DNA of 64,000 bases from Amycolatopsis bartoniae (GTDB lineage: Bacteria > Actinomycetota > Actinomycetes > Mycobacteriales > Pseudonocardiaceae): NCBI RefSeq assembly GCF_014191255.1, contig NZ_JACHWH010000015.1, forward strand, positions 1 through 64,000. Reading direction: 5' to 3'. Shown here piece by piece: positions 8,582-17,114 of the stretch; the first letter of the stretch is position 1, and each line of letters begins with the position of its first letter. Under the pieces are notes generated by a model, which saw only the letters and a program-made list of their open reading frames with translations, was not told the origin of the DNA and made no database searches. The position numbers and the translations under genes were made by a program.

Positions 8582-9649
8582 TCAGCCACGAACGGGAACC
8601 CCCGAGTGGGCTGCCGTGAGGAGCGCGTCGAGGTCGTCGTGAGCCGGGGTGCGGGGGTTCGCGTACGGCTGCGCGAGAACCTGCTCGATGACCTCGGGTA
8701 GGTCGGCCTCGCGCAGCCCGAGCTCGGCCAGTGACCGGGGCGCGCCCACCGCGGTCGCGAGGTCGGCCAGGGCGCGGGCCGGGTGGGCGGTCTCCAGCGC
8801 CCGGGACAGGGCGGCGTGGGCGGCCGGTGCGGCGGGCAGGTTGAAGGCCGCCACGTGGGGGAGCACCACGGCGTGCGTCGGCGCGTGCGGCAGGTCGAAG
8901 GTGCCGCCCAGGACGTGGCAGAGCTTGTGGTGCAGCGACATCGTGGTCGCCCCCAGGCAGGCGCCGCACAGCCAGGCGCCGCGCAGGGCCTCCGACCGCG
9001 CGTCGCGGTCCGACGGATCGGCGGTGATGGCGGGCAGGGCCGCGGCCAGGCACCGGATGCCCTCTTCGGCGAACAGCCCGATCACCGGTGATGTGTCGGG
9101 CGCGTAGAGGGACTCCACCGCGTGGGCGAGCGCGTTGATCCCGCTGGTACCGGACAGGACAGCCGGCAGGCTCGTGGTCAGGTCGGGGTCGTAGAGCACG
9201 CTCCGGGGCAGGACGGCGGGATCGCGGCCGGTGCGTTTCCGGCCGGCCTCGGTGATGCCCCAGACCGGTGTCATCTCGGAACCGGAGTAGGTCGTGGGTA
9301 CGGCGACGACCGGCAGGCCGGTCTCGAGGGCGATCGCCTTGCCGAGCCCGATGGTCGACCCACCACCGATCGCGACGCAGCCATCCGCGTCCACCTCCCG
9401 GGCGTGGCTCTGTCCGGCGGCCGCGACCTCGGCGGGGACGTGCATCCGGGCGCCCGCGAACACGCCGGCCGCCCGGTCGCCGAGCAGGCCGGCGACGCGG
9501 TCGGCCAGCGCGCGCTGGTTCGGCGTGGTCAGCACCAGGAGCCGGTGCAGACCGAGTTCGGAGACCTCGGCGTGCAGGTCGGCAAGCCGCCCGGGACCGA
9601 AGACCACCCGCATGGGCAGCGCCTCGTAGGTGAACGCGCCGGCCGTCAC
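8582..9649 (-). CDS. Maleylacetate reductase
   Basis: A 355-residue iron-alcohol-dehydrogenase-family protein. It has the nucleotide loop GGGSTIGLGKA, the VPTTYSGSEMT motif, and the metal-site region SLHHKLCHVLGG with PHAPTHA. Members of this subgroup reduce maleylacetate to 3-oxoadipate with NAD(P)H, the step after hydroxyquinol ring cleavage. The GTG start at 9649 overlaps the dioxygenase stop by four bases (GTGA), so they are coupled. The adjacent intradiol dioxygenase makes the assignment strong. Confidence 0.92.
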   Translation of the reverse strand: MTAGAFTYEALPMRVVFGPGRLADLHAEVSELGLHRLLVLTTPNQRALADRVAGLLGDRAAGVFAGARMHVPAEVAAAGQSHAREVDADGCVAIGGGSTIGLGKAIALETGLPVVAVPTTYSGSEMTPVWGITEAGRKRTGRDPAVLPRSVLYDPDLTTSLPAVLSGTSGINALAHAVESLYAPDTSPVIGLFAEEGIRCLAAALPAITADPSDRDARSEALRGAWLCGACLGATTMSLHHKLCHVLGGTFDLPHAPTHAVVLPHVAAFNLPAAPAAHAALSRALETAHPARALADLATAVGAPRSLAELGLREADLPEVIEQVLAQPYANPRTPAHDDLDALLTAAHSGVPVRG

Positions 9650-10503
9650 GCCCGCTCCTCGAGCACGATGTCGAACTGCGCGTGGACGAAGGGCGCCGTG
9701 ACCCCGAAGGTCGCCGCGGCCTCGGCGTCGTCCGATTCGGCGAAATCCACCAGCAGGCTCTGCTTGACCGCGAACACGGCGTCGGAGTCGATGTAGGGGC
9801 TGCCCGCGACGAAGGCGTGGGTGGTGAGTTCTTCGTATCCGGGTGCGGTGACGAGGAAATGGACGTGGGCGGGGCGGTACGGGTGCCGCTTCGTCGCGCC
9901 CAGCAGCCGCCCGACCGGGCCGTCGGTGGGAATGGGGTAGTGGCTGGGCACGACGCTGCGGAACCAGTACCGGCCCTGGTCGTCGGCGGTGAACAAGCCA
10001 CGGCCGTTGCCCGCGGGCTGCACGTCCGGCTGCTGGACGTCGTAGAAGCCCTCCTCGTTGCACTGCCACACGTCCAGCTCGGCGCCGGGCACCGGCTCAC
10101 CGCCGGTCCCGAGAACGCGGCCGGACACCACGCAGGGCCGCGGCCCGCCCAGGAGGTCGATCGAGTCGCCGAGGGCGCGGCGGGGGGACTCGGTCATGTG
10201 GAACGGTCCGAGCACGGTGCTGTCGGTCCCGGTCTGCTGCGCGTTCATCGTCTCGACCAGCATCGACACGCCGAGCACATCGGACAGCAGGATGAACTCC
10301 TGCCGGGTGTCGGTGCAGGTCTGGCCGACCTCGGTGAGGAACTCGACGGCCTGGTTCCACTCGGCCAGGGACGGGCGGACCTCTCGCACGAAGTCGTGCA
10401 GGTGCCGGGTCAGGCTTTCCAGGACGCCGCGCAGGCGGGCGTCGGGTGTGTTCCGGAAGCTGTCCACCACCGTCGGGGTGGCGGTTTCCACGGAGAAGTC
10501 CAT
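9646..10503 (-). CDS. Hydroxyquinol 1,2-dioxygenase (intradiol ring cleavage)
   Basis: A 285-residue intradiol dioxygenase. An N-terminal helical dimerisation domain (about 1-100) is followed by the catalytic beta-sandwich. The four Fe(III) ligands are visible as Tyr154 (EGFY), Tyr189 (SHY), His213 and His215 (RPAHVHF). Length and the linked maleylacetate reductase favour hydroxyquinol (benzene-1,2,4-triol) as substrate, giving maleylacetate. Catechol would be the alternative. It sits between the small ABM gene and the reductase in a reverse operon, divergent from the AraC regulator. Confidence 0.92.
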   Translation of the reverse strand: MDFSVETATPTVVDSFRNTPDARLRGVLESLTRHLHDFVREVRPSLAEWNQAVEFLTEVGQTCTDTRQEFILLSDVLGVSMLVETMNAQQTGTDSTVLGPFHMTESPRRALGDSIDLLGGPRPCVVSGRVLGTGGEPVPGAELDVWQCNEEGFYDVQQPDVQPAGNGRGLFTADDQGRYWFRSVVPSHYPIPTDGPVGRLLGATKRHPYRPAHVHFLVTAPGYEELTTHAFVAGSPYIDSDAVFAVKQSLLVDFAESDDAEAAATFGVTAPFVHAQFDIVLEERA

Positions 10504-10540
10504 GGGGTGGTGCCTTTCTCGGATCGGGTGGTCGCGGCGC

Positions 10541-10840
10541 CTACTCGGCCACGTCGGCCGCTTCGAAGTGGCGCACCTGTGGCGCGCCGTCGAAGTAGTG
10601 TGCGACGTGCTCGGCGAACCGGCGTCCCGCCTCGCTGCCGGGGAAGGTCTCGAGGTGGTCGGCCAGGGTTCGCCAGGTGACCTTGAGCAGGTAGGAGGAG
10701 GGGTGCTCGGCGTCGCGGAACAGACCGGCCGAGACGCAGCCGTGTGCGCCCGTGAGGATCGGCCTCCCCTTCTCGAACGCCTGCTCGAACGCGTCCTCCC
10801 GTCCGGGGAGGATCCGGAGGTAGGCGTACTCGACGATCAT
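10541..10840 (-). CDS. Small antibiotic-biosynthesis-monooxygenase (ABM) domain protein
   Basis: A 99-residue ABM-fold protein beginning VEYAYLRILPGRE and containing a SSYLLKVTWRTLADH segment, the usual ferredoxin-like alpha/beta dimer pattern. Such proteins often accompany quinol-degrading genes and may oxidise or protect quinol intermediates. That role is inference; the family is diverse. The ATG is preceded by GAGGAG. It is the first gene of the reverse hydroxyquinol operon, 37 bases before the dioxygenase. Confidence 0.75.
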   Translation of the reverse strand: MIVEYAYLRILPGREDAFEQAFEKGRPILTGAHGCVSAGLFRDAEHPSSYLLKVTWRTLADHLETFPGSEAGRRFAEHVAHYFDGAPQVRHFEAADVAE

Positions 10841-10910
10841 GCAAGGCTCCTCTTTCGTCGGGGGTGTTGGCCGAACCTAGATCCCGGTGCTGCCTGGGAC
10901 GAGCCGCTTC

Positions 10911-10921
10911 GTGTCGGACAC
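10911..10921. promoter_or_regulatory. GTGTC-G-GACAC dyad in the divergent promoter
   Basis: An 11-base perfect dyad lies in the 247-base space between the reverse ABM/dioxygenase operon and the forward araC-type gene. It is a candidate operator for divergent control. AraC proteins more often use direct repeats, so another binder is possible. Confidence 0.35.
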
Positions 10922-11087
10922 CGGCCGGATCGCGAAAGGGACAGGGTTCGCTTCGCGGCCGGTGAGTGCGCGAACCGGCTTGCGACGCCCACCGGCACTC
11001 CTAGCGTGGGCACAACGGGCGAGTTTGACAGCACCCCTCCGCCCGAAGACCATGACAGTGGCGTCTGATCAGCGCAAAGGGGCGCAC

Positions 11088-12125
11088 ATGCACAGCACGG
11101 AGATGACCGCGCTGCGGTCCACCCTCCTCCCGGAGGGCAGCGACGGACCGGCCACCCCGCGAGGTTTTCGCGAGTTGTGCCACGCCGCGCCGTTCGAGGT
11201 GTTCCGGGAGCGGCTCAACGAGGTGTTCTACCCGGCCCGTGTCACGCCGGCCGGCCGGGCGGAGGGGGAGCTGCCCCTGTCCCGGCTCAGTGCCACGCGG
11301 CTGGAACACCTGACGCTCGGCCTGGTCCGGTTCGGGGTGGAAACCACCGTCGATCCGGGGGCGCTCGGTGCCTACCACGTGAACGTCCCGCTCTCAGGTG
11401 TCGTGGCCACCCAGTGCGGACGACAGGAGATGACGGCCGTTCCCGGCCGCGCCGCCGTCTTCACGCCACGGGAGCACACCTTCCTGCCGCGCTGGGGCGA
11501 GGACGCCATGCAGCTGTGCGTCAAGATCTCCCGCCGCGTGCTGGAGGAGGAGCTCGAAGCGGTGCTCGGCCACCCCGTGGGCTCCTGGGTCCGCTTCGCG
11601 CTCGATCTCGACGTCACACGTGGGGCGGGCAAGAGCTGGCTCGACACACTGGGTCTGCTGCTGTCCGAACTCGGCAACCCCGACAGCCTGGTGCACCGGT
11701 CCGACCGGCACCGGGAGTACCTGGAGCGGATGGTCATCGGCGGGCTCGTGCTGGCGCAGCACCACGACTACGCGAGCGAGCTGCGCGATCCGGCTCCGCC
11801 GGCCCGTCCGCGCACCATCAAACGCGTGGTCGAGGCGGTCGACTCCGCGCCGGAGAAGCCCTGGTCGCTGGGTGAGCTGGCGCAGCTGGCCGGCGTGAGC
11901 GGACGCCGGCTGCAGCAGGGTTTCCGGGAGCACCTGGGCATGTCCCCCAGTGCGTACGTGCGCGCTGTCCGCCTGGACCGCGCGCACGGTGAGCTCGTCA
12001 CCGGTGCTGCCTCGGTCGCGGATGTCGCCCACCGGTGGGGCTTCGTCAACCTCGGGCGGTTCGCGCAGGCGTACCGGGAGCGGTTCGGCGAGGCGCCGTC
12101 GGCGACTCTGCGCCGCGCCCGTTAG
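11088..12125 (+). CDS. AraC-family transcriptional regulator of the hydroxyquinol module
   Basis: A 345-residue regulator with an N-terminal AraC-binding-like domain (about 60-210, VNVPLSGVV...) and a C-terminal pair of helix-turn-helix motifs (about 245-340, LAQLAGVSGRRLQQGFREHLGMSP and VAHRWGFVNLGRFAQAYRERFG). It probably activates the divergent dioxygenase operon and the downstream monooxygenase genes in response to an aromatic inducer. The ATG at 11088 is chosen for the AAAGGGG seven bases upstream; an in-frame ATG at 11052 is an alternative. Confidence 0.88.
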   Translation: MHSTEMTALRSTLLPEGSDGPATPRGFRELCHAAPFEVFRERLNEVFYPARVTPAGRAEGELPLSRLSATRLEHLTLGLVRFGVETTVDPGALGAYHVNVPLSGVVATQCGRQEMTAVPGRAAVFTPREHTFLPRWGEDAMQLCVKISRRVLEEELEAVLGHPVGSWVRFALDLDVTRGAGKSWLDTLGLLLSELGNPDSLVHRSDRHREYLERMVIGGLVLAQHHDYASELRDPAPPARPRTIKRVVEAVDSAPEKPWSLGELAQLAGVSGRRLQQGFREHLGMSPSAYVRAVRLDRAHGELVTGAASVADVAHRWGFVNLGRFAQAYRERFGEAPSATLRRAR

Positions 12126-12282
12126 CGGGCGAGCGGAGCGTCCACTTCGGACGAACCGCGTTTCGCGATACGGCCATCCCGCGTCGCGATCAGGGCAGAC
12201 AGGCCGGAAAATCCGCCTACCGTTGCTGCTACCCCGCCCCGAGGAGCGGGTGACGTCAACGAAGATGAGCGGAGACCTTGCC

Positions 12283-13494
12283 ATGACCGCATTGATGGGT
12301 TCGCCGTCGCTGAACGAGGCGACCGCCCCCGACACCGGAATCATCGCCCGCGCCACCGCGCTGATCCCGCTGATCGAACAGCACGCGGAAGCCGGTTCCG
12401 AACAGCGCCGGGTCGTGCCCGAGGTGATGCGGGCCCTCGAGGAAGCCGAGCTGCTGAAGATCATGGTGCCGCGGCGCCTCGGCGGGCTCGGCGCCAACCT
12501 GCGGACTGCGATGGAGACCATCGCGGAGATCGGCCACGGGGACGGGTCGACGGCGTGGGCGGCCGCGCTGCTGAACGTGTGCACCTGGTTCGCGACGACG
12601 TTCTCCGACCAGGCGCAGGAGGAGGTGTTCGGCGCGGACCCGAACGCCCATGCCTGCGGCATCTTCTCCCCGCCGCTGAAGTCCGAGCGCGTCGACGGGG
12701 GCTACCTGGTCAGCGGCCGCTGGGCGTACGCGTCGGGTTCCTTCGCGGCGACGTGGGGCACGCTGGGGATCAAACTCGACGTGCCGGAGGGGCAGAACCC
12801 CATGGCACTGGCACTGATCCCGGCGAGCGCCTGGCGGATCGAGCCGACCTGGTTCGTCGCCGGCATGAAGGGATCGGGCAGCGACACCATCGTCGTCGAG
12901 GACCACTTCGTGCCCGACCACCGGATCCAGAGCTTCCAGGACATGGTGGAGGGCCGCTACGCGACCTCCCACAAGCCGGACGAGCAGAACTCGAACATGG
13001 CTTTCATCCCGGTGGCCGCGCTGATCCTGGTCGCCGCCCAGCTCGGCCTGGCGCGGCACGCCATGGACGTGACGCTGGCGAAGCTGCCGCCGAAGAACGT
13101 GGCCTACACCTTCTACACCAACGCGCGGAACTCGACGATCCACCAGGTCGACGTCGCCGAGGCGGCCACCCGGTTCGACCAGGCGGAGCTGCTGATGCAG
13201 CGGGCCACGGCCGATGTGGACGGTGCGGCCGCCGCCCGCGTCCTGCTGGACCGGCTCACCCGGGGCCGGGTCCGGATGGACACCGGCATCATCGGTGAGC
13301 TCGTCAAGGACGGTATCGACCGGCTGATGTCGGCCAACGGTGCGTCTTCATTCGCCGACGCCAACGTGCTCAGCCGCGTCTGGCGGGACTCGGAGATCGC
13401 CGGCCGGCACGCGCTGGTGATGCCGCAGGTGGGCAAGGAAGCGTACGGCCGCCTGCTCCTGGGCGCGGACGAGCCGCTGAACATCGACGTCTGA
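12283..13494 (+). CDS. HsaA-type flavin-dependent monooxygenase, oxygenase component
   Basis: A 403-residue protein of the acyl-CoA-dehydrogenase-like hydroxylase group (class D flavin monooxygenases such as HsaA). It has the GLGAN loop, GHGDGSTAWAAAL near residue 90, and the C-terminal type-2 domain. These enzymes use reduced flavin from a partner reductase to hydroxylate phenols ortho or para. Next to hydroxyquinol dioxygenase, a likely reaction is resorcinol or hydroquinone to hydroxyquinol (inference). The ATG at 12283 has GGAG eight bases upstream; an in-frame ATG at 12265 has a poorer site. The reductase gene follows 35 bases later. Confidence 0.85.
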   Translation: MTALMGSPSLNEATAPDTGIIARATALIPLIEQHAEAGSEQRRVVPEVMRALEEAELLKIMVPRRLGGLGANLRTAMETIAEIGHGDGSTAWAAALLNVCTWFATTFSDQAQEEVFGADPNAHACGIFSPPLKSERVDGGYLVSGRWAYASGSFAATWGTLGIKLDVPEGQNPMALALIPASAWRIEPTWFVAGMKGSGSDTIVVEDHFVPDHRIQSFQDMVEGRYATSHKPDEQNSNMAFIPVAALILVAAQLGLARHAMDVTLAKLPPKNVAYTFYTNARNSTIHQVDVAEAATRFDQAELLMQRATADVDGAAAARVLLDRLTRGRVRMDTGIIGELVKDGIDRLMSANGASSFADANVLSRVWRDSEIAGRHALVMPQVGKEAYGRLLLGADEPLNIDV

Positions 13495-13529
13495 CCGGGC
13501 GACCGTCGGACCAGGGAGGTGAGGTCATC

Positions 13530-14048
13530 GTGATTCCGGTCGAACCGGGCGATGGGGACCCGCGGGTGCTGCGCCAGGCGTTCGGTAGCTTTCCCAGCGG
13601 GGTGATCGCGGTCTGCGCCCTGCACCAGGGCGCACCGGCCGGGATGGCGGTCAGCTCGTTCACCTCGGTGTCCTTGGCGCCTCCGCTGGTGTCGGTGTGT
13701 GTGCAGAACACCTCCGCCACCTGGCCCAAGCTGCGGGAGCGCCGGCGCCTCGGCGTCAGCGTGCTGGCCGAAGACCAGGACCGGGCGTGCCGTGCCCTGT
13801 CCAGCAAGGACGGCGACCGGTTCGCGAACGTGGACTGGTACGCCGGGGACGACGACGCGGTTTTCGTGCGAGGCGCGGCGGCGTGGTTCGGCTGCTCGGT
13901 CGAAGACGAGCTGCCTGCCGGTGACCACGTGATCGTGCTGCTGCGCATCCACGCTCTGGCCACCGAGCCGGACGTGGCGCCGCTGGTGTTCCACGGCAGC
14001 CGCTTCCGCCGTCTCGACGATCGCGGCGACCTGGTGGTCTCGCCGTGA
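13530..14048 (+). CDS. Flavin reductase, partner of the monooxygenase
   Basis: A 172-residue flavin-reductase-like (FMN-binding split barrel) protein. It shows FGSFPSGVIAVCA, SSFTSVSLAPPLVSVCV and the DRF segment typical of HpaC/HsaB-type reductases. It would reduce FMN or FAD with NAD(P)H and supply it to the oxygenase just upstream. The GTG at 13530 has a strong AGGGAGGTGAGG site. Its stop overlaps the next gene by four bases (GTGA). Confidence 0.88.
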   Translation: MIPVEPGDGDPRVLRQAFGSFPSGVIAVCALHQGAPAGMAVSSFTSVSLAPPLVSVCVQNTSATWPKLRERRRLGVSVLAEDQDRACRALSSKDGDRFANVDWYAGDDDAVFVRGAAAWFGCSVEDELPAGDHVIVLLRIHALATEPDVAPLVFHGSRFRRLDDRGDLVVSP

Positions 14049-15049
14049 GCGTGGCATCGCCGCCCGCGGTGCTGGACCCGGCCGCCGGCCGGGTCCAGCA
14101 CACCCTCCGGGCCCTCGCGGCGGGCGAACCGATCGTCCTCGTCGACGATGTGCGGCGCGACGGCGAAGGTGCTCTGGTCCTGCCGGCCGAGGCGGCGACA
14201 CCGCATTGGATCGCCCTCCTCGTGCAGCACACGACCGGCTTCCTCCGGGTAGCGATGGAGGAGGCCGCGTGCGACCGGCTCGAGCTCCCGTTGATGCGGT
14301 GCGACCGCATCGACCGCTTCGGCAGCGCGCTGTGCGTGACCGTCGACGGAGCGGATGTCGGTACGGGTATTTCGGCGAGCGCCCGGGCGCGGACGATCAA
14401 GGCGCTCGCCCGGCCGGACGCGCACCCGGATGAGTTCATCCGTCCCGGGCACGTCGTGCCCGTGCGCGCGCGGGACGGCGGGTTGTTCGCGCGGGAGGGG
14501 CGGGCCGAGGCCGTCGTGGACCTGATGCGCCTGGCCGCTCTGGCTCCCGCGGGCGTGTTCAGCGAGATCGTGGTGTCCGAGCTGACGGGGGAGATCGCGC
14601 GGGGCGGCGAACCGGCGCGGTTCGCCGCCGAACACGAGCTGGCGTGTGTGTCCATTTCGGACTTTGCAGGCCACCGGCGCCGGGTGGATCCACAGCCGGT
14701 CCGGACCGGCGACACTCCCGTGGGCGACGCCTTTTCCGGGGTACGGCTCGTGTCCTACCGCGACATCGCCGACGAGACCGGCCACCTGGCGATCGTCGCC
14801 GGCGATCCCCGGGACGCACCGGTCGTCGTGCATCGCGAGTGCGTCAACGGCAACGTGCTGGGACTGTCCACCTGCGACTGCGGACTCCGGTGGCGCAGCG
14901 CCGTCGAATCGGTCGTCCGGTCCGGGCGGGGCATCGCGATCTCGATCCGCCTGCCGGGCGCGTCACCGGCCTGCCCCGCCTGCGATCACGGGACCGACCC
15001 CAGGGTGGCGGTGGTGGCCGAGCGGATCGTCCAGGACCTGCGGGGGTGA
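14045..15049 (+). CDS. Degenerate RibB-RibA-like fusion (DHBP synthase / GTP cyclohydrolase II paralogue)
   Basis: A 334-residue protein whose first ~205 residues align with 3,4-dihydroxy-2-butanone-4-phosphate synthase (RibB) and the rest with GTP cyclohydrolase II (RibA). Active sites look altered. The RibB DDxxRENEGD loop reads DDVRRDGEGA (34-43), losing the last acidic residue, and the metal-binding His of GHTEA is Arg153. In the RibA part the zinc cysteines Cys266, Cys277 and Cys279 are kept in correct spacing, but the protein ends about 55 residues later. It lacks the whole GTP-binding and catalytic half and carries an extra CPAC pair (310-313). It overlaps the flavin reductase gene, so it probably serves flavin supply or has a new role. 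Confidence 0.8.
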   Translation: MSVASPPAVLDPAAGRVQHTLRALAAGEPIVLVDDVRRDGEGALVLPAEAATPHWIALLVQHTTGFLRVAMEEAACDRLELPLMRCDRIDRFGSALCVTVDGADVGTGISASARARTIKALARPDAHPDEFIRPGHVVPVRARDGGLFAREGRAEAVVDLMRLAALAPAGVFSEIVVSELTGEIARGGEPARFAAEHELACVSISDFAGHRRRVDPQPVRTGDTPVGDAFSGVRLVSYRDIADETGHLAIVAGDPRDAPVVVHRECVNGNVLGLSTCDCGLRWRSAVESVVRSGRGIAISIRLPGASPACPACDHGTDPRVAVVAERIVQDLRG

Positions 15050-15075
15050 TCAGCCGGGCTCACCCGGGACGGCGG

Positions 15076-15159
15076 CCAGGCGGCCTCGGTGACGTCGAGC
15101 TGCCGGTACTGCGCGGCGCCGGTGACCACGACGACCTTGCCGGCAACGAGCCCGGTCAT
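15076..15159 (-). pseudogene. SDR gene remnant coupled to the FAH gene
   Basis: The reverse strand from ATG 15159 encodes MTGLVAGKVVVVTGAAQ, a textbook SDR N-terminus, then jumps directly to YRQLDVTEAAW, which belongs about 30 residues later in an SDR. Homology ends there. The ATG overlaps the stop of the FAH-family gene (ATGA), so an intact SDR was probably the last gene of that operon before internal and 3' deletion. Confidence 0.6.
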
Positions 15160-16106
15160 CGCGTGCGCTTGCGCGGCCGCGGCCGCGCCGCACGCACCGG
15201 GGGCAGCTCAGCGCCGGTGATGATGGTGTTGCGGATGGTGCCGATGCCTTCGGCAGTCATCTCCACGACGTCGCCGGGTGCCAGTGGCGGGATCTCCCGG
15301 CCGCGGCCCCACAGCTCGGCCAGGCAGCCGCCGTTGCCGCAGGTTCCGGACCCGAGCACGTCTCCGGCCCGTACCCAGGTGCCGCGCGAGGCGTAGGAAA
15401 TCAGCTCCTCGAACGGCCAGCCCATGTTGGACAACAGGTCCTGGCCGATCTCCGTGCCGTTGACCGACACTCGCAGGTCCAGCTCCAGGAATCCCTCACT
15501 GTCGCGATAGGACTCCAGCTCGTCCGCGGTCACCAGCCACGGCCCGAGCGTCGTGGCGGAGTCCTTTCCCTTGGCAGGGCCGAGATTCACCTTCATTTCG
15601 CGCCGCTGCAGGTCGCGGGCGGACCAGTCGTTGAGCACCGTGTAGCCGAAGATCTCGACTTCGTCCGGCGCCAGCGACGACCCGTCCCGCCCGACCACGG
15701 CCGCGACCTCCAGTTCGAAGTCGAAGAGCCGTGAGCCCGGCGGTACCGGCACGTCGTCGAACGCGCCGAGCAGAGCGTAGGGGTTGGTGAAGTAGAACGT
15801 GGGTGCCTCGTACCACTCAGGCACGACCCCGGAGCCGCCGGAGACGCTGGCGACCACGCCTTCCACGTGTTCCTCGAACGCGACGAAGTCCCGCACGGTC
15901 GGCGGTGCCAGCGGCGGCAGCAACCGCACTGCCTCCAGCGGCACCACCGGTCCACTGAGGACCGCGGCACCGGCCTCCAGTGCCGCGGAGAGCCCGGCCC
16001 GCACCAGGTCGAGCACCGTCACCTCCGGCGGCAGCGGGTGGATGCCGTCGCCCACCACCACACCGGCCCGCGCCGCTCCTTCGACGGTGTAGGTCGCGAA
16101 ACGCAT
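15156..16106 (-). CDS. Fumarylacetoacetate hydrolase (FAH) family protein
   Basis: A 316-residue FAH-family enzyme. The metal site is built by Glu residues in FDFELEVAAVVGR and the YTVLNDWSARDLQ block, with a GSGTCGNGGC segment near the C-terminus. Family members hydrolyse or decarboxylate ring-cleavage products such as acylpyruvates and 2-hydroxymuconate derivatives; the exact substrate is not predictable. The ATG has GAGGAGGG upstream. It lies 15 bases after the cyclase gene in the reverse operon headed by the importer. Confidence 0.88.
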   Translation of the reverse strand: MRFATYTVEGAARAGVVVGDGIHPLPPEVTVLDLVRAGLSAALEAGAAVLSGPVVPLEAVRLLPPLAPPTVRDFVAFEEHVEGVVASVSGGSGVVPEWYEAPTFYFTNPYALLGAFDDVPVPPGSRLFDFELEVAAVVGRDGSSLAPDEVEIFGYTVLNDWSARDLQRREMKVNLGPAKGKDSATTLGPWLVTADELESYRDSEGFLELDLRVSVNGTEIGQDLLSNMGWPFEELISYASRGTWVRAGDVLGSGTCGNGGCLAELWGRGREIPPLAPGDVVEMTAEGIGTIRNTIITGAELPPVRAARPRPRKRTR

Positions 16107-16121
16107 GTCGCCCTCCTCAGA

Positions 16122-17114
16122 TCACTTGACCGCGATGGGGTTCACCGGGGCGCCCACGGCGCCCGTGACGGGCAGGGGAGCGGCGGCGAGGAAGAACTCG
16201 TAGACGCCGTCGCTGGCGCAGTCGTCGGCGAGGGCGTCGAGGTCCCACATCTCGCCGAGGAACAGTCCGATGTGCGGGATGCACACCTGGTGCAGCGGCT
16301 GGAAGGCGACGTCAAACTCGTTCGGACGGACCTCGAAGCCCCAGGTGTCGGTGGCGATCCCGGCGATCTCGGTGTCGTGCAGCCAGTCCGCCGTGGTGAA
16401 CGACAGTCCGGGCGCCGGGCCACCGGCGTAGTCGCCCCAGCCCCGGCCTTCGGCGACGTCGCGACGGGCGCGGGTGAGCTGGCCGGTCCGTACCAGCAGC
16501 AGGTCGCCCCGGCCGGCGCGGGAACTTTCGCCCTGCGCCGAGATGGTCGCCTGGATGTGGTCGACGGTGATGGCGAACCCGTCGGGCAGCTCGCCGTCCT
16601 GCCCGACGGCGCGGCCGACGTCGAGCAGCACTCCGCGTCCGGCGATGCGGCCGGCGACGGTTTCGATCCCCGTCAGCCGGTCACCTTCGCTGGTCACGAC
16701 GGTGGAGGCCCGCCGGCCGTTGTAGGCGATGCCGTGGTCGAAGATGTGGCCCAGCCCGTCCCACTGGGTCGAGGCCTGCAGCGGCATGTGGATGACGTCG
16801 TCGGCGCCGCCCAATCCGTGCGGGAACTCCGGTGGGCCGAACTCGGCGTCGAGACCCGAGGAGAGCATCGTGTGCACGGGGTTGGTCCGGCGCCGCCAGC
16901 CCTTCTGCGGCCCTTCGGCGTCGAAGCGCTGCGCGAGGGAGAAGGCGGCGCCGCGGCGGACGAGCGCCGCGCCCTCACGCCGCTTGGCGTCGTCGAGGAA
17001 GTTCAGCGTGCCCAGCACGTCGTCCTCGCCCCACCGCCCCCAGTTCGAACAACGCTTCGCCGCGGCGGCGATCGCGCCCTCCGGGTCGGTGCGGTCCGGT
17101 TCCACGGGGCTCAT
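16122..17114 (-). CDS. Cyclase-family metal hydrolase (kynurenine formamidase/isatin hydrolase type)
   Basis: A 330-residue member of the putative cyclase family (PF04199). In place of the usual HxGTHxDxPxH site it has STQWDGLGH, a variant found in a well-populated subgroup. LLLVRTGQ and DTWGFEVRPNE follow the expected fold. These enzymes are Mn/Zn hydrolases acting on cyclic amides, lactones or formamides. Its ATG at 17114 overlaps the stop of the DapA-like gene by four bases. The true start is internal to a longer open frame; homology begins near SNWGRWGEDDVLGTLN. Confidence 0.85.
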   Translation of the reverse strand: MSPVEPDRTDPEGAIAAAAKRCSNWGRWGEDDVLGTLNFLDDAKRREGAALVRRGAAFSLAQRFDAEGPQKGWRRRTNPVHTMLSSGLDAEFGPPEFPHGLGGADDVIHMPLQASTQWDGLGHIFDHGIAYNGRRASTVVTSEGDRLTGIETVAGRIAGRGVLLDVGRAVGQDGELPDGFAITVDHIQATISAQGESSRAGRGDLLLVRTGQLTRARRDVAEGRGWGDYAGGPAPGLSFTTADWLHDTEIAGIATDTWGFEVRPNEFDVAFQPLHQVCIPHIGLFLGEMWDLDALADDCASDGVYEFFLAAAPLPVTGAVGAPVNPIAVK

